Below are positions 44,605-53,083 of a DNA stretch of 53,917 nucleotides, one piece after another. The notes beneath the pieces are model-generated. The model was not told the DNA's origin. It worked only from the letters and a program-made list of their open reading frames with translations, and did not search any database. The DNA is from Pseudomonas sp. PB120 (GTDB taxonomy: Bacteria; Pseudomonadota; Gammaproteobacteria; Pseudomonadales; Pseudomonadaceae), in the NCBI RefSeq assembly GCF_009761815.1, contig NZ_RWIN01000085.1:1-53917 (forward strand), given 5' to 3'. A program made the translations under genes and the position numbers. Numbering within the stretch: the stretch's first letter is position 1; every line of letters starts with the position of its first letter.

Positions 44605-45952
44605 GAGTCGTCTCCTCCGGCAGTACATGGGCGACACTGAGACGTTCGCGGGTGAAATACAGTTTGGCGGCGTTCTGGATGTCTTGCGGCGTCACGCTTT
44701 CGAGGTCGGCGAGTTCGGTGTCCATCAGCTTCCACGACAGGCCGACGGTTTCCAGTTGGCCGATGGACGTGGCCTGGCTGGTGATCGAGTCGCGCTCGTA
44801 GACCAGGCCGGCGATGACCTGCGCACGCACGCGCTCCAGCTCTTCAGTGGACGGCGCAGTGGTTTTCAATTGTTCGAGCAGCTTCCACAAACCGGCTTCC
44901 GCCTGCTCGATGGTCTTATCTTTCTGCGAGTTGGGGGTGGCCGACAAGGTGAACAGGCTGTCGCCACGGGTGTAGGCGTCGTAGCTCGACGACCCGCCGG
45001 AGACGAGTTCTTCACCGCGCTCCAGTTGCGTCGGGATGCGCGCGCTGTAGCCGCCGTCGAGCAGGGCCGAGATCAAGCGAAGGGCGTTGACCGGGCGCTT
45101 GTCTTCGGCGGTGGCGATGCTCGGCACGTTGAAGGCCAGCATCAGGCTCGGCAGCTGGGTTTTAACGTGCAGGGTGATCTGCCGTTCGCCGGGCTCGGCC
45201 AGTTCCAGAGGGATTTTTGCCGGTGGCACGTCACGCTTGGCGATCGGGCCGAAATAGCGCTGGGCCAGGGTTTTGACTTCGTCCGGGGTCACGTCGCCGA
45301 CCACCACCAGCGTGGCGTTGTTCGGGACGTACCAGGATTGGTACCAGTGGCGCAGCTCTTCGACTTTCATGCGGTCCAGGTCCGCCATCCAGCCGATGGT
45401 CGGCGTGTGGTAGCCGCTGGCCGGGTAAGCCATGGCCTTGAAGCGCTCGTACGCCTTGGACATCGGTTTGTCGTCGGTCCGCAGGCGGCGCTCTTCTTTA
45501 ATGACTTCGATCTCGCGGGCGAACTCGTCGGCCGGCAGGCGCAGGTTGGCCATGCGGTCCGCTTCGAGTTCGAAAGCCACGCCCAGGCGATCACGGGCCA
45601 GGACCTGGTAGTAGGCGGTGAAGTCGTCGCTGGTGAAGGCGTTTTCTTCAGCGCCGAGGTCGCGCAGGATCAAGGATGCTTCACCGGGGCCGACTTTCTC
45701 GCTGCCCTTGAACATCATGTGCTCAAGGGCGTGGGACAAACCGGTTTGTCCCGGCGTCTCGTAGCTGGAGCCAACCTTGTACCAGACCTGGGAAACCACC
45801 ACCGGCGCACGATGATCTTCGCGCACGACGACCTTCAGGCCATTGTCGAGGGTGAATTCGTGGGTCGGTTGCGGGTCGGCAGCGAAGGCTGAAAGTGGCA
45901 GACAAACTGTGCTGAACAGCAGGCCTGCAGCGCGGCGGGCTAGAGCATTCAT
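44597..45952 (-). CDS. M16 family zinc metallopeptidase, catalytic subunit
   Basis: A 451-residue periplasmic zinc peptidase. Signal peptide MNALARRAAGLLFSTVCLPL, cleavage near SAFA. The zinc motif GLSHALEHMMFKG (HxxEH) is followed about 75 residues later by the third ligand in the EEIE-like region FAREIEVIKEERR. It is the first gene of a minus-strand run through its non-catalytic partner, rsmD, yheT and an AraC gene. The substrate is unknown. It is divergent from ftsY across 344 bases. Confidence 0.9.
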   Translation of the reverse strand: MNALARRAAGLLFSTVCLPLSAFAADPQPTHEFTLDNGLKVVVREDHRAPVVVSQVWYKVGSSYETPGQTGLSHALEHMMFKGSEKVGPGEASLILRDLGAEENAFTSDDFTAYYQVLARDRLGVAFELEADRMANLRLPADEFAREIEVIKEERRLRTDDKPMSKAYERFKAMAYPASGYHTPTIGWMADLDRMKVEELRHWYQSWYVPNNATLVVVGDVTPDEVKTLAQRYFGPIAKRDVPPAKIPLELAEPGERQITLHVKTQLPSLMLAFNVPSIATAEDKRPVNALRLISALLDGGYSARIPTQLERGEELVSGGSSSYDAYTRGDSLFTLSATPNSQKDKTIEQAEAGLWKLLEQLKTTAPSTEELERVRAQVIAGLVYERDSITSQATSIGQLETVGLSWKLMDTELADLESVTPQDIQNAAKLYFTRERLSVAHVLPEETTHE

Positions 45953-46296
45953 TCGTTTTTAAACCTGTTGGGTTGCCCGCTTGTTCTTAGCGTCAGCGGG
46001 CGAGAGGGTGCTAGGATACTGATCCGTTTTACTGGCGGCCACGCCTATCAGGCCTTTGATCGGTCAGCAGGTTGTTTGGGTTCGCGGCTCGGGCGTTGAG
46101 TTTGTCAGCTAAACTCTGCGTTTTCGCCGACGATGCCGTTCCAGTCCTTCGTATTAGTCGACCTTTGAGGCGCTGTTTGCGCCTCGACAAAATGTTGCGC
46201 GTGAACAAGCTGGGTCAATTGCAGTCTGTTCTGCATCGAATATTTATTTGCCGAGGCGTCCTTGGGCGCGTCGCTACCGTGAGATAGCCGTCCTCC
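45953..46296. other. divergent region between the M16 peptidase and ftsY genes
   Basis: This 344-base gap should hold the promoters of both operons. I see one clear hairpin at 45974-46000 (GCCCGCT / AGCGGGC, loop of 13) and a TAGGAT near 46011. I see no matched -35/-10 pair and no REP unit, unusual for a gap of this size here. An open frame at 46072-46287 has no ribosome-binding site or family similarity and is not called. Confidence 0.5.
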
Positions 46297-47829
46297 ATGT
46301 TTGGTTCCAACGACGACAAGAAGAACCCAGCTGCGGCTGGTGAGAAGAAAAGCCTGTTCGGATGGCTGCGCAAAAAGCCGCAGGAACCCGTCGTCGAACA
46401 GCCACAGCCACTTCCTGAGCTAGCGCCTGCGCCGGTCATAGAAGCAGAGCTCGCGCCGATTGTGTTGCCCAATGCCGAGCCGGTGCTGCAACCGGTGGCA
46501 GAAGTTGAACCCGAGGTGGTGGTTGAGCCATCGCTGGCACCGGCCGTTGAGCCCTGGCTGACCTTGCCGGTGGCGGAAGAACCGGTGGCGCTGGTGGTCG
46601 ATGACCTGGCGCCGCACGTGACCCCTCCGATTCCAGCACCGACCGCGTTTGCGCCTGAGCCGATTCAGGCGCCGGTGGTTGAGCGGGTTGTTGAAGCCGA
46701 GCCTGCGCCTGTTGTTCCAGAGCCTTTGATTCCTGCATTTGTTGCTCCGGCCGCTCCGGTTGTGCAAGCGCCAGATCCGGCTCCGGCTCCGGCACTGGTG
46801 ATCCCTCCCGTCGTCGCCGCGCCTGTTGCTCCTGCCGTCACCGCACCTGTTGCGCCTGTCGAAACCCCGCCAGAGCCTGCTCGCACCGAAGAAACCAAAG
46901 CCGGTTTCTTCGCCCGCCTCAAGCAAGGTCTGTCCAAGACCAGCGCCAGCATCGGCGAAGGCATGGCCAGCCTGTTTCTGGGTCGTAAAACCATCGATGA
47001 CGAGTTGCTCGAAGACATCGAAACCCGTCTTCTGACCGCTGACGTGGGTGTGGAAGCGACCTCGGTGATCATCCAGCGCCTGACCCAGAAGGTCGCGCGC
47101 AAAGAGCTGGCCGATTCCGACGCGCTGTACAAATCTCTGCAAGCCGAGCTGGCGGCCATGCTCAAGCCTGTCGAGCAACCGCTGAAAATCAATTCGCAGA
47201 ACAAGCCGTTCGTGATTCTGGTGGTGGGCGTCAACGGCGCCGGCAAGACCACCACCATCGGCAAGCTGGCGAAGAAACTGCAGCTTGAAGGCAAAAAAGT
47301 CATGCTGGCGGCGGGGGACACCTTCCGCGCCGCGGCGGTCGAGCAATTGCAGGTCTGGGGCGAGCGCAACAAGATCCCGGTGATCGCCCAGCACACCGGT
47401 GCCGACTCGGCTTCGGTTATCTTCGATGCCGTGCAAGCCGCCAAGGCCCGTGGCATTGACGTGTTGATCGCCGACACCGCCGGTCGCCTGCACACCAAAG
47501 ACAACCTGATGGAAGAACTGAAAAAGGTTCGCCGGGTTATCAGCAAGCTCGACGCCGATGCGCCTCACGAGGTGCTGTTGGTGCTTGACGCCGGCACGGG
47601 TCAGAACGCGATCAACCAGGCCAAACAATTCAACCAGACCGTCGAACTGACCGGCCTGGCGCTGACCAAGCTCGACGGCACTGCCAAGGGCGGGGTGATT
47701 TTCGCCCTGGCCAAGCAATTTGGCCTGCCGATCCGCTACATCGGCGTCGGTGAAGGCATCGACGATTTGCGTACTTTTGAAGCAGACCCCTTTGTCCAGG
47801 CACTGTTTGCCGAACGGGAGCGTTCATGA
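46297..47829 (+). CDS. ftsY: signal recognition particle receptor FtsY
   Basis: GTPase that docks SRP-ribosome complexes at the inner membrane. The 510 residues start with MFGSNDDKKNPAAAGEKKSL, then a long Pro/Ala/Val/Glu-rich acidic A-domain (about 35-200), followed by the NG domain with P-loop GVNGAGKTTT, DTAGRLHTKDNLMEELKKVR, the G4 TKLDGTAKGG and the C-terminal GEGIDDLRTF. The A-domain is low in complexity, built on repeated APV and EP motifs. The start follows a weak GTGAGATAG. Its stop overlaps the ftsE start (ATGA). Confidence 0.97.
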   Translation: MFGSNDDKKNPAAAGEKKSLFGWLRKKPQEPVVEQPQPLPELAPAPVIEAELAPIVLPNAEPVLQPVAEVEPEVVVEPSLAPAVEPWLTLPVAEEPVALVVDDLAPHVTPPIPAPTAFAPEPIQAPVVERVVEAEPAPVVPEPLIPAFVAPAAPVVQAPDPAPAPALVIPPVVAAPVAPAVTAPVAPVETPPEPARTEETKAGFFARLKQGLSKTSASIGEGMASLFLGRKTIDDELLEDIETRLLTADVGVEATSVIIQRLTQKVARKELADSDALYKSLQAELAAMLKPVEQPLKINSQNKPFVILVVGVNGAGKTTTIGKLAKKLQLEGKKVMLAAGDTFRAAAVEQLQVWGERNKIPVIAQHTGADSASVIFDAVQAAKARGIDVLIADTAGRLHTKDNLMEELKKVRRVISKLDADAPHEVLLVLDAGTGQNAINQAKQFNQTVELTGLALTKLDGTAKGGVIFALAKQFGLPIRYIGVGEGIDDLRTFEADPFVQALFAERERS

Positions 47830-48497
47830 TTCGTTTCGAACAGGTCGGTAAACGCTATCCGAACGGTCACGTCGGCTTGCATGAGCTGAGCTTTCGAGTC
47901 CGTCGTGGCGAATTTTTGTTTGTAACCGGCCACTCCGGCGCCGGTAAAAGTACCTTATTGCGCCTGCTGCTGGCGATGGAGCGTCCCACCACGGGCAAAT
48001 TGCTGCTGGCCGGGCAAGACCTTGCCACCATCAGCAACGCACAGATCCCTTACCTGCGCCGGCAGATCGGCGTGGTGTTTCAAAACCATCAGCTGCTGTT
48101 CGATCGCACGGTGTTCAACAACGTCGCGCTGCCATTGCAGATTCTCGGGCTGTCCAAGGCCGAGATCGTCAAGCGCGTGGATTCGGCGCTGGAGCGCGTG
48201 GCACTCTCGGACAAGACCGATTTGTACCCCGGCGACCTGTCCACCGGTCAGCAGCAGCGCGTCGGCATTGCCCGCGCCATCGTTCACCGTCCCGCTTTGC
48301 TGCTGGCGGATGAGCCCACGGGTAACCTCGATCCGCGCCTGGCGGCCGAGATCATGGGCGTATTCGAAGACATTAACCGTCTGGGCACCAGCGTGCTGAT
48401 CGCCAGTCACGACCTGGCGCTGATCGCCCGCATGCGCCATCGCATGCTGACCCTGCAACGCGGCCGCCTGATCGGCGACGGGGAGGCTGGCGAATGA
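47826..48497 (+). CDS. ftsE: cell division ATP-binding protein FtsE
   Basis: ATPase of the FtsEX complex at the divisome, which activates peptidoglycan hydrolases through EnvC-type partners. The 223 residues have Walker A TGHSGAGKSTLLRLL, Q-loop VFQNHQLLFDRTVFNNV, signature LSTGQQQRVGIARAIV, Walker B LLLADEPTGNLD and the switch histidine in IASHDLALI. It overlaps ftsY and ftsX by four bases each (ATGA), a tightly coupled set. Confidence 0.97.
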   Translation: MIRFEQVGKRYPNGHVGLHELSFRVRRGEFLFVTGHSGAGKSTLLRLLLAMERPTTGKLLLAGQDLATISNAQIPYLRRQIGVVFQNHQLLFDRTVFNNVALPLQILGLSKAEIVKRVDSALERVALSDKTDLYPGDLSTGQQQRVGIARAIVHRPALLLADEPTGNLDPRLAAEIMGVFEDINRLGTSVLIASHDLALIARMRHRMLTLQRGRLIGDGEAGE

Positions 48498-49516
48498 GTG
48501 CGACACGTAGCCCCAAGGTTTCCGAGCGCGTGGCCCCCAAGGCCGCCGACCCGCAACCGCAGAAGAAAAAACGCGACGATGATGACGGCCCGGACTTCGC
48601 GACGCTGTTCCGCGCCTGGATTGAAAGCCATCGCGCCAGCCTGATGGACAGCCTGCGCCGTTTGGGCAAGCAGCCCATCGGCAGCTTTTTCACCTGCATG
48701 GTGATGGCCGTTGCCCTGAGCTTGCCGATGGGTCTGTCACTTTTGCTGAGTAACGTCGAGCGACTGGGCGGTTCCTGGCAGCGTGCGGCGCAGATTTCGC
48801 TGTACCTGCAAATCGAGGCCAGCCCTGCCGAGGGCGAATCGCTGCGCGAGCAGATTCAGGGCATGCCCGGAGTCGCGGATGCGCAATATGTGGGTCGCGA
48901 TCAGGCGCTGGAAGAATTCCAGCAGCAGTCCGGTCTGGGCGAGGCGCTTAAAGAATTGCCGGAAAACCCGCTGCCGGGCGTGGTGCTGGTGACCCCGAAC
49001 GAAGTCGACAAGCCCGCGCTTGAAGCATTAAGACAAAAACTTTCCGAGCTGCCGAAGGTACAGCAGGCGCAACTTGATCTAGTCTGGGTCGAGCGTCTGG
49101 CCGCCATCCTCAAGCTGGGCGACCGTTTTGTCTTCGGCCTGACCGTGCTTCTGGTTTCTGCATTACTTTTGGTGATAGGCAATACCATTCGTCTTCATAT
49201 TGAAAACCGCCGCACAGAGATAGAAGTGATTAAACTCGTGGGCGGTACTGACAGCTATGTACGCAGACCCTTTCTGTACATGGGCGCGCTGTATGGCTTT
49301 GGTGCGGGGATACTTTCCTGGGGTGTATTGGCGTTTGGCCTGAACTGGCTGAACGAGGCAGTGGTGGGGCTGGCCGGTTTGTACGGCAGTAATTTTGCGC
49401 TGGCCGGCGTGCCGGTAGCCGACGGTCTGTCTCTCTTGCTTGGCGCGGTGCTGTTAGGGTATATCGGTGCATGGATTGCAGTCGCACGCCACCTGAGGGA
49501 GCTTGCGCCTAAGTAG
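48494..49516 (+). CDS. ftsX: cell division membrane protein FtsX
   Basis: Inner-membrane partner of FtsE, linking the Z-ring to periplasmic cell-wall hydrolases. The 340 residues have a basic, proline-rich cytoplasmic N-terminus (1-60), a first helix near [20 protein letters not shown], a periplasmic loop of about 110 residues, then three helices in the C-terminal third ([39 protein letters not shown] and [19 protein letters not shown]). The cytoplasmic loop [20 protein letters not shown] is the family signature. It overlaps ftsE by four bases. Confidence 0.97.
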   Translation: MSATRSPKVSERVAPKAADPQPQKKKRDDDDGPDFATLFRAWIESHRASLMDSLRRLGKQPIGSFFTCMVMAVALSLPMGLSLLLSNVERLGGSWQRAAQISLYLQIEASPAEGESLREQIQGMPGVADAQYVGRDQALEEFQQQSGLGEALKELPENPLPGVVLVTPNEVDKPALEALRQKLSELPKVQQAQLDLVWVERLAAILKLGDRFVFGLTVLLVSALLLVIGNTIRLHIENRRTEIEVIKLVGGTDSYVRRPFLYMGALYGFGAGILSWGVLAFGLNWLNEAVVGLAGLYGSNFALAGVPVADGLSLLLGAVLLGYIGAWIAVARHLRELAPK

Positions 49517-49553
49517 TATCAATTTGCTCGTATTGACCTTTCAGCGTTTTTGG

Positions 49554-49580
49554 GAACTTGTCTTTCGGTTTCCGGTCAAT
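49554..49580 (+). promoter_or_regulatory. candidate AlgU (sigma-E) promoter of rpoH
   Basis: GAACTT (49554-49559), 16 bases, then TCAAT (49576-49580) fits the extracytoplasmic-stress promoter pattern. AlgU is known to drive rpoH in P. aeruginosa, so envelope stress would feed the heat-shock response. The site lies about 50 bases before the rpoH start. A GCAGT/ACTGC hairpin (49585-49599) follows in the leader. Confidence 0.72.
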
Positions 49581-49628
49581 TTTCGCAGTGCTGAACTGCA
49601 CGAGTTTGTAAGTGGGAGGTTTTTTCGT

Positions 49629-50483
49629 ATGACCAATTCTTTGCAACCTGCATATGCTCTGGTCCCGGGTGCGAACCTGGAGGCCTACGTGCACACCGTG
49701 AACAGCATTCCATTGCTGACGCCGGAGCAGGAGCGTGAACTGGCCGAGAGTCTCTATTATGAGCAGGATTTGGGGGCGGCTCGGCAGATGGTGCTCGCCC
49801 ACCTGCGTTTTGTCGTACATATCGCCCGTAGCTATTCCGGCTACGGCCTGGCTCAGGCTGACCTGATCCAGGAAGGCAACGTCGGCCTGATGAAGGCTGT
49901 GAAACGCTTCAACCCGGAAATGGGTGTGCGCCTGGTGTCGTTCGCCGTGCACTGGATCAAGGCCGAAATTCACGAGTTCATCCTGCGCAACTGGCGCATC
50001 GTGAAAGTCGCGACCACCAAGGCTCAGCGCAAGTTGTTCTTCAACCTGCGCAGCCAGAAGAAACGCCTGGCCTGGCTGAACAACGAGGAAGTCCACCGTG
50101 TGGCGGAAAGCCTCGGCGTAGAGCCACGTGAAGTGCGCGAGATGGAAAGTCGCCTGACCGGCCATGACATGGCCTTCGACCCGGCCGCGGAAGCGGACGA
50201 CGACAGTGCTTTCCAGTCGCCGGCCAACTACCTGGAAGACCACCGGTATGACCCGGCCCGTCAACTGGAAGACGCCGACTGGAGCGACAACTCCAACCAC
50301 AACCTGCACGAAGCGCTGGAAGTGCTGGACGACCGCAGCCGTGACATCCTCTATCAGCGCTGGTTGGCTGAAGAGAAAGCCACGCTGCACGACCTGGCGC
50401 AGAAGTACAACGTGTCGGCCGAGCGTATTCGTCAGCTCGAGAAGAGCGCGATGAACAAGCTCAAGTTGTCGATCGCCGCTTAA
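49629..50483 (+). CDS. rpoH: RNA polymerase heat-shock sigma factor
   Basis: Sigma-32, directing RNA polymerase to chaperone and protease genes. The 284 residues show sigma region 2 ([40 protein letters not shown]), the RpoH box [18 protein letters not shown], and region 4 ([20 protein letters not shown]). The ATG at 49629 follows the strong site GGGAGG; the upstream open frame runs into ftsX and is not coding. A separate AlgU-type promoter precedes it, so it is probably expressed both from ftsYEX and on its own. Confidence 0.97.
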   Translation: MTNSLQPAYALVPGANLEAYVHTVNSIPLLTPEQERELAESLYYEQDLGAARQMVLAHLRFVVHIARSYSGYGLAQADLIQEGNVGLMKAVKRFNPEMGVRLVSFAVHWIKAEIHEFILRNWRIVKVATTKAQRKLFFNLRSQKKRLAWLNNEEVHRVAESLGVEPREVREMESRLTGHDMAFDPAAEADDDSAFQSPANYLEDHRYDPARQLEDADWSDNSNHNLHEALEVLDDRSRDILYQRWLAEEKATLHDLAQKYNVSAERIRQLEKSAMNKLKLSIAA

Positions 50484-50499
50484 TCGGCAAACCGGCAAT

Positions 50500-50517
50500 A
50501 AAAAACGCCCCGATCAT
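50500..50517 (+). terminator. left half of an intrinsic terminator after rpoH, right arm lost
   Basis: AAAAAACGCCCCGATCAT has the form of the left side of a terminator stem, but the matching GATCGGGGCG is absent: after AGATC the sequence passes straight into a REPIN at 50524. A run of seven T (50615-50621) follows the REPIN, so its hairpin plus T-run may now do the terminating. Confidence 0.6.
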
Positions 50518-50523
50518 AGATCC

Positions 50524-50614
50524 TGTGGGAGCGAGCCTGCTCGCGATGAGGCCTGAATATTCAACATCCAAGTTGACTGTCAGACCGTCATCGCGAGCAG
50601 GTTCGCTCCCACAG
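50524..50614. repeat. REPIN, family B, within the rpoH terminator
   Basis: Left arm TGTGGGAGCGAGCCTGCTCG and right arm CATCGCGAGCAGGTTCGCTC with CCACAG, one change in the right arm. It ends directly at seven T residues. It lies between the convergent rpoH and mtgA genes. Confidence 0.92.
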
Positions 50615-50644
50615 TTTTTTTGGTGTATTCGGCATTTAGGTTGG

Positions 50645-51367
50645 CTACTGGGCCCAAGGCGCCCGGCGCGAATCGTTGAGGCCCAGTAGATAGCTGTCGC
50701 CACCTAGTTGGCTCATCTGCTGCCGAATCCACCCGGCCCGCCGCGAGACATAAGAAGTCGGATGGCTCGCACTCCAAACCCGCGGGTTGGGCAGTACGGC
50801 TGCCAGATAGCTCGCTTGCTGCCGGGACAATGACTTGGCACTGATACCAAAGTGATGCCGGGCCGCTGCTTCCGCGCCAAACACGCCGTCATCCCACTCG
50901 ACGCTGTTCAGGTACACCTCAAGAATCCGCTGCTTGGGCCAGAACACTTCGATCAGCCCGGTAAACCAGGCTTCCAGACCTTTGCGCAGCCAACTGCGGC
51001 CGGACCATAAAAACAGGTTCTTCGACACTTGCTGACTCAAGGTACTGGCGCCGCGAACCGAGCCGCCCAGCTCGTTGTGGGCCAGAGCGGCGCGGATGGC
51101 GCCGAGGTCAAAACCCCAATGCTCCGGGAATTTCTGATCCTCGCCCGCAATCACCGCGACCTTCAGGTCGTCGGAGATTTCATCCCAAGGCTTCCAGGTG
51201 CGTTGCAGGTCGATGGGCTCGCCGTCGAACCAGGATTCGACCTTGCGTTCGACCATCAGCGTCGTTCCCGGTGGTGGCACCACGCGAAAAATCAGCACCA
51301 GCAAGACGCTGCCCGCCGCGAACCAGAGCAGGGCCTTCGTGAAACGACGGAAAATTAAACGCAGCAT
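50645..51367 (-). CDS. mtgA: monofunctional biosynthetic peptidoglycan transglycosylase
   Basis: Polymerises lipid II into glycan strands, without transpeptidase activity. The 240 residues have one N-terminal membrane helix (LLWFAAGSVLLVLIFRVVPP) and a GT51 domain with the catalytic Glu in AVIAGEDQKFPEHWGFD, GASTLSQQVSKNLFLWSGRS, and RILEVYLNSVEWDDGVFGAE. Length fits MtgA, and no penicillin-binding domain follows. It is divergent from the DUF423 gene with 74 bases between. Confidence 0.96.
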   Translation of the reverse strand: MLRLIFRRFTKALLWFAAGSVLLVLIFRVVPPPGTTLMVERKVESWFDGEPIDLQRTWKPWDEISDDLKVAVIAGEDQKFPEHWGFDLGAIRAALAHNELGGSVRGASTLSQQVSKNLFLWSGRSWLRKGLEAWFTGLIEVFWPKQRILEVYLNSVEWDDGVFGAEAAARHHFGISAKSLSRQQASYLAAVLPNPRVWSASHPTSYVSRRAGWIRQQMSQLGGDSYLLGLNDSRRAPWAQ

Positions 51368-51441
51368 AGAGATGGCTTGGCCGAACCCGTTGAGCGGGCC
51401 ATTATACAGACCCTGTTGATCGAGGCTGACTGGAGTTCTTC

Positions 51442-51813
51442 ATGCTGCGTGGCTTTCTGATGCTGGCCGCTTTTTTCGGCTTCACCGGCGTGGCCCTTGG
51501 TGCGTTCGCCGCCCACGGCCTGAAAAACCGCCTGACGCCCGAATACCTGGCGATTTTCCATACCGGCGTCACTTATCAACTGGTGCACACCCTGGCCTTG
51601 TTTGGCGTAGCGCTGCTGGCCACGCAAATTCCAGGTCGCTTGATCACTTGGGCGGGTGCATCCTTTGCCATCGGCATCCTGCTGTTTTCCGGCAGTCTGT
51701 ACGTGCTGACCATGACCGGCATCAGCAAGCTCGGGATTATCACCCCCTTCGGTGGCCTGGCGTTCCTGGCGGGCTGGTTCTGCCTGGGCCTGGCCGCCTG
51801 GCGTCTGACCTGA
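51442..51813 (+). CDS. DUF423 family membrane protein
   Basis: A 123-residue protein with four predicted helices and the DUF423 pattern: GFLMLAAFFGFTGVALGAFA at the start, then AAHGLKNRL and FHTGVTYQLVHTLALFGVAL, ending GGLAFLAGWFCLGLAAWR. Function unknown (E. coli YgdD group). GGAG precedes the ATG. The stop TGA falls inside a (TGACC) tandem repeat, then a REPIN starts. It is divergent from mtgA. Confidence 0.88.
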   Translation: MLRGFLMLAAFFGFTGVALGAFAAHGLKNRLTPEYLAIFHTGVTYQLVHTLALFGVALLATQIPGRLITWAGASFAIGILLFSGSLYVLTMTGISKLGIITPFGGLAFLAGWFCLGLAAWRLT

Positions 51814-51825
51814 CCTGACCTGACC
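51806..51825 (+). repeat. pentanucleotide tandem repeat (TGACC)x4 at the DUF423 stop
   Basis: Four copies of TGACC run across the stop codon of the DUF423 gene. Because the unit is five bases, changes in copy number could shift the frame, but a TGA appears in each repeat, so another stop follows within a few codons. Confidence 0.85.
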
Positions 51826-51829
51826 TGCC

Positions 51830-51930
51830 TGTAGGAGCGAGCTTGCTCGCGATGGACGTCAACGATAACGTTGAAATCCTGCCCCCCCCGAGGCGATTTC
51901 AAGTCCATCGCGAGCGAGCTCGCTCCTACA
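51830..51930. repeat. REPIN, family A
   Basis: Left arm TGTAGGAGCGAGCTTGCTCG and right arm CATCGCGAGCGAGCTCGCTC with CTACA. The spacer (GACGTCAACGATAACGTTG) is the family spacer in reverse. It lies between DUF423 and the thiS promoter. Confidence 0.92.
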
Positions 51931-51953
51931 AAGTCCCATTACAGACGAATGGC

Positions 51954-51983
51954 TTGGGTCAGTCAGACTGATCGGGCTAGAAT
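51954..51983 (+). promoter_or_regulatory. candidate thiS-thiG-trmB promoter with a perfect 13-base dyad
   Basis: TTGGGT (51954-51959) and TAGAAT (51978-51983) are 18 bases apart. The spacer and the end of the -35 hold TCAGTC-A-GACTGA (51959-51971), a perfect inverted repeat that could be an operator. The thiS ATG is 32 bases beyond the -10. Confidence 0.55.
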
Positions 51984-52015
51984 GCCACCCCCTAAAAATG
52001 ATGGCGGCATTCGGC

Positions 52016-52216
52016 ATGCGCATTCAGTTGAACGGCGAATCCCTTGAACTGCCCGACGGTGAAACCGTTGCGGCCCTGCTGACCCGTCTGGAACTGACCG
52101 GACGCCGGGTGGCGGTCGAGCTCAATCTGGATATCGTCCCGCGCAGCCAGCACGCTGACACCACGCTGAACGACGGCGATTCAGTCGAAGTGGTTCACGC
52201 CATCGGCGGCGGCTAG
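52016..52216 (+). CDS. thiS: thiamine biosynthesis sulfur carrier protein ThiS
   Basis: Ubiquitin-like carrier that is thiocarboxylated at its C-terminal glycine and hands sulfur to ThiG for thiazole formation. The 66 residues ([20 protein letters not shown] to VVHAIGGG) have the expected length and the required Gly-Gly end. The ATG at 52016 is chosen because the fold starts at MRIQLNG; an earlier in-frame ATG would add six residues without family match. thiG follows after 63 bases. Confidence 0.95.
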   Translation: MRIQLNGESLELPDGETVAALLTRLELTGRRVAVELNLDIVPRSQHADTTLNDGDSVEVVHAIGGG

Positions 52217-52279
52217 TCGCCCGGCCCGTAAGGGCACAGAATTATTCTGCAAGAACCTCAACCCTACAGAGGATTTCTC

Positions 52280-53074
52280 ATGAGCATCGTTCGTAGCGAC
52301 AAGCCTTTCGTCCTGGCCGGTCGTACTTACCAGTCGCGTTTGCTGGTAGGCACCGGCAAATATCGAGACATGGAAGAAACCCGCCTGGCCATCGAAGCCT
52401 CGGGCGCGGAAATCGTCACCTTCGCCGTACGCCGCACGAACCTCGGGCAGATCGAGGGTGAGCCGAACCTGCTTGAAGTGCTGTCGCCGGATCGCTACAC
52501 CTTCCTGCCGAACACCGCCGGTTGCTACGACGCTATCGAGGCCGTGCGCACCTGCCGCCTGGCCCGCGAGCTGCTCGATGGCCACAATTTGGTGAAGCTG
52601 GAAGTACTGGCGGATCAGAAAACCCTGTTCCCCAACGTGATCGAAACCCTCAAGGCCGCCGAAACGCTGGTCAAGGAAGGCTTTGACGTGATGGTCTACA
52701 CCAGTGATGACCCGATCATCGCCCGGCAATTGGCGGAAATCGGCTGCATCGCGGTCATGCCGCTGGCCGGTCTGATCGGTTCGGGCCTGGGGATCTGCAA
52801 CCCGTACAACCTGCAGATCATCCTTGAAGAAGCCAAGATCCCGGTATTGGTGGATGCCGGTGTCGGTACAGCCTCCGACGCCACCATCGCCATGGAACTG
52901 GGCTGTGATGCTGTGCTGATGAACTCGGCCATCGCCCACGCCCAGCAGCCGATCATGATGGCCGAAGCCATGAAACACGCGATCGTCGCAGGCCGCCTGG
53001 CCTACCTCGCCGGCCGCATGCCGAAAAAACTCTATGCCAGCGCCTCTTCGCCGCTGGATGGTCTGATCAAGTAA
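52280..53074 (+). CDS. thiG: thiazole synthase ThiG
   Basis: Forms the thiazole phosphate of thiamine from deoxyxylulose 5-phosphate, dehydroglycine and ThiS thiocarboxylate. The 264 residues give a TIM barrel with [20 protein letters not shown] near the start, [20 protein letters not shown] (substrate lysine region), [20 protein letters not shown] and [20 protein letters not shown] (phosphate-binding glycines). AGAGGA precedes the ATG. Between thiS and thiG lie two small inverted repeats (GCCCGTAAGGGC and CAGAATTATTCTG). trmB follows nine bases after the stop. Confidence 0.97.
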   Translation: MSIVRSDKPFVLAGRTYQSRLLVGTGKYRDMEETRLAIEASGAEIVTFAVRRTNLGQIEGEPNLLEVLSPDRYTFLPNTAGCYDAIEAVRTCRLARELLDGHNLVKLEVLADQKTLFPNVIETLKAAETLVKEGFDVMVYTSDDPIIARQLAEIGCIAVMPLAGLIGSGLGICNPYNLQIILEEAKIPVLVDAGVGTASDATIAMELGCDAVLMNSAIAHAQQPIMMAEAMKHAIVAGRLAYLAGRMPKKLYASASSPLDGLIK

Positions 53075-53083
53075 GAGCCATTG

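Noticed and set aside
46072..46287. 71-codon frame between the M16 peptidase and ftsY genes
   Set aside because: No ribosome-binding site, arginine- and leucine-rich composition without family similarity, and it lies in a divergent promoter region.
51931..52015. TPP riboswitch before thiS
   Set aside because: The 85 bases contain no thi-box (CUGAGA / ACCUGA core) arrangement and are too short for the full aptamer.
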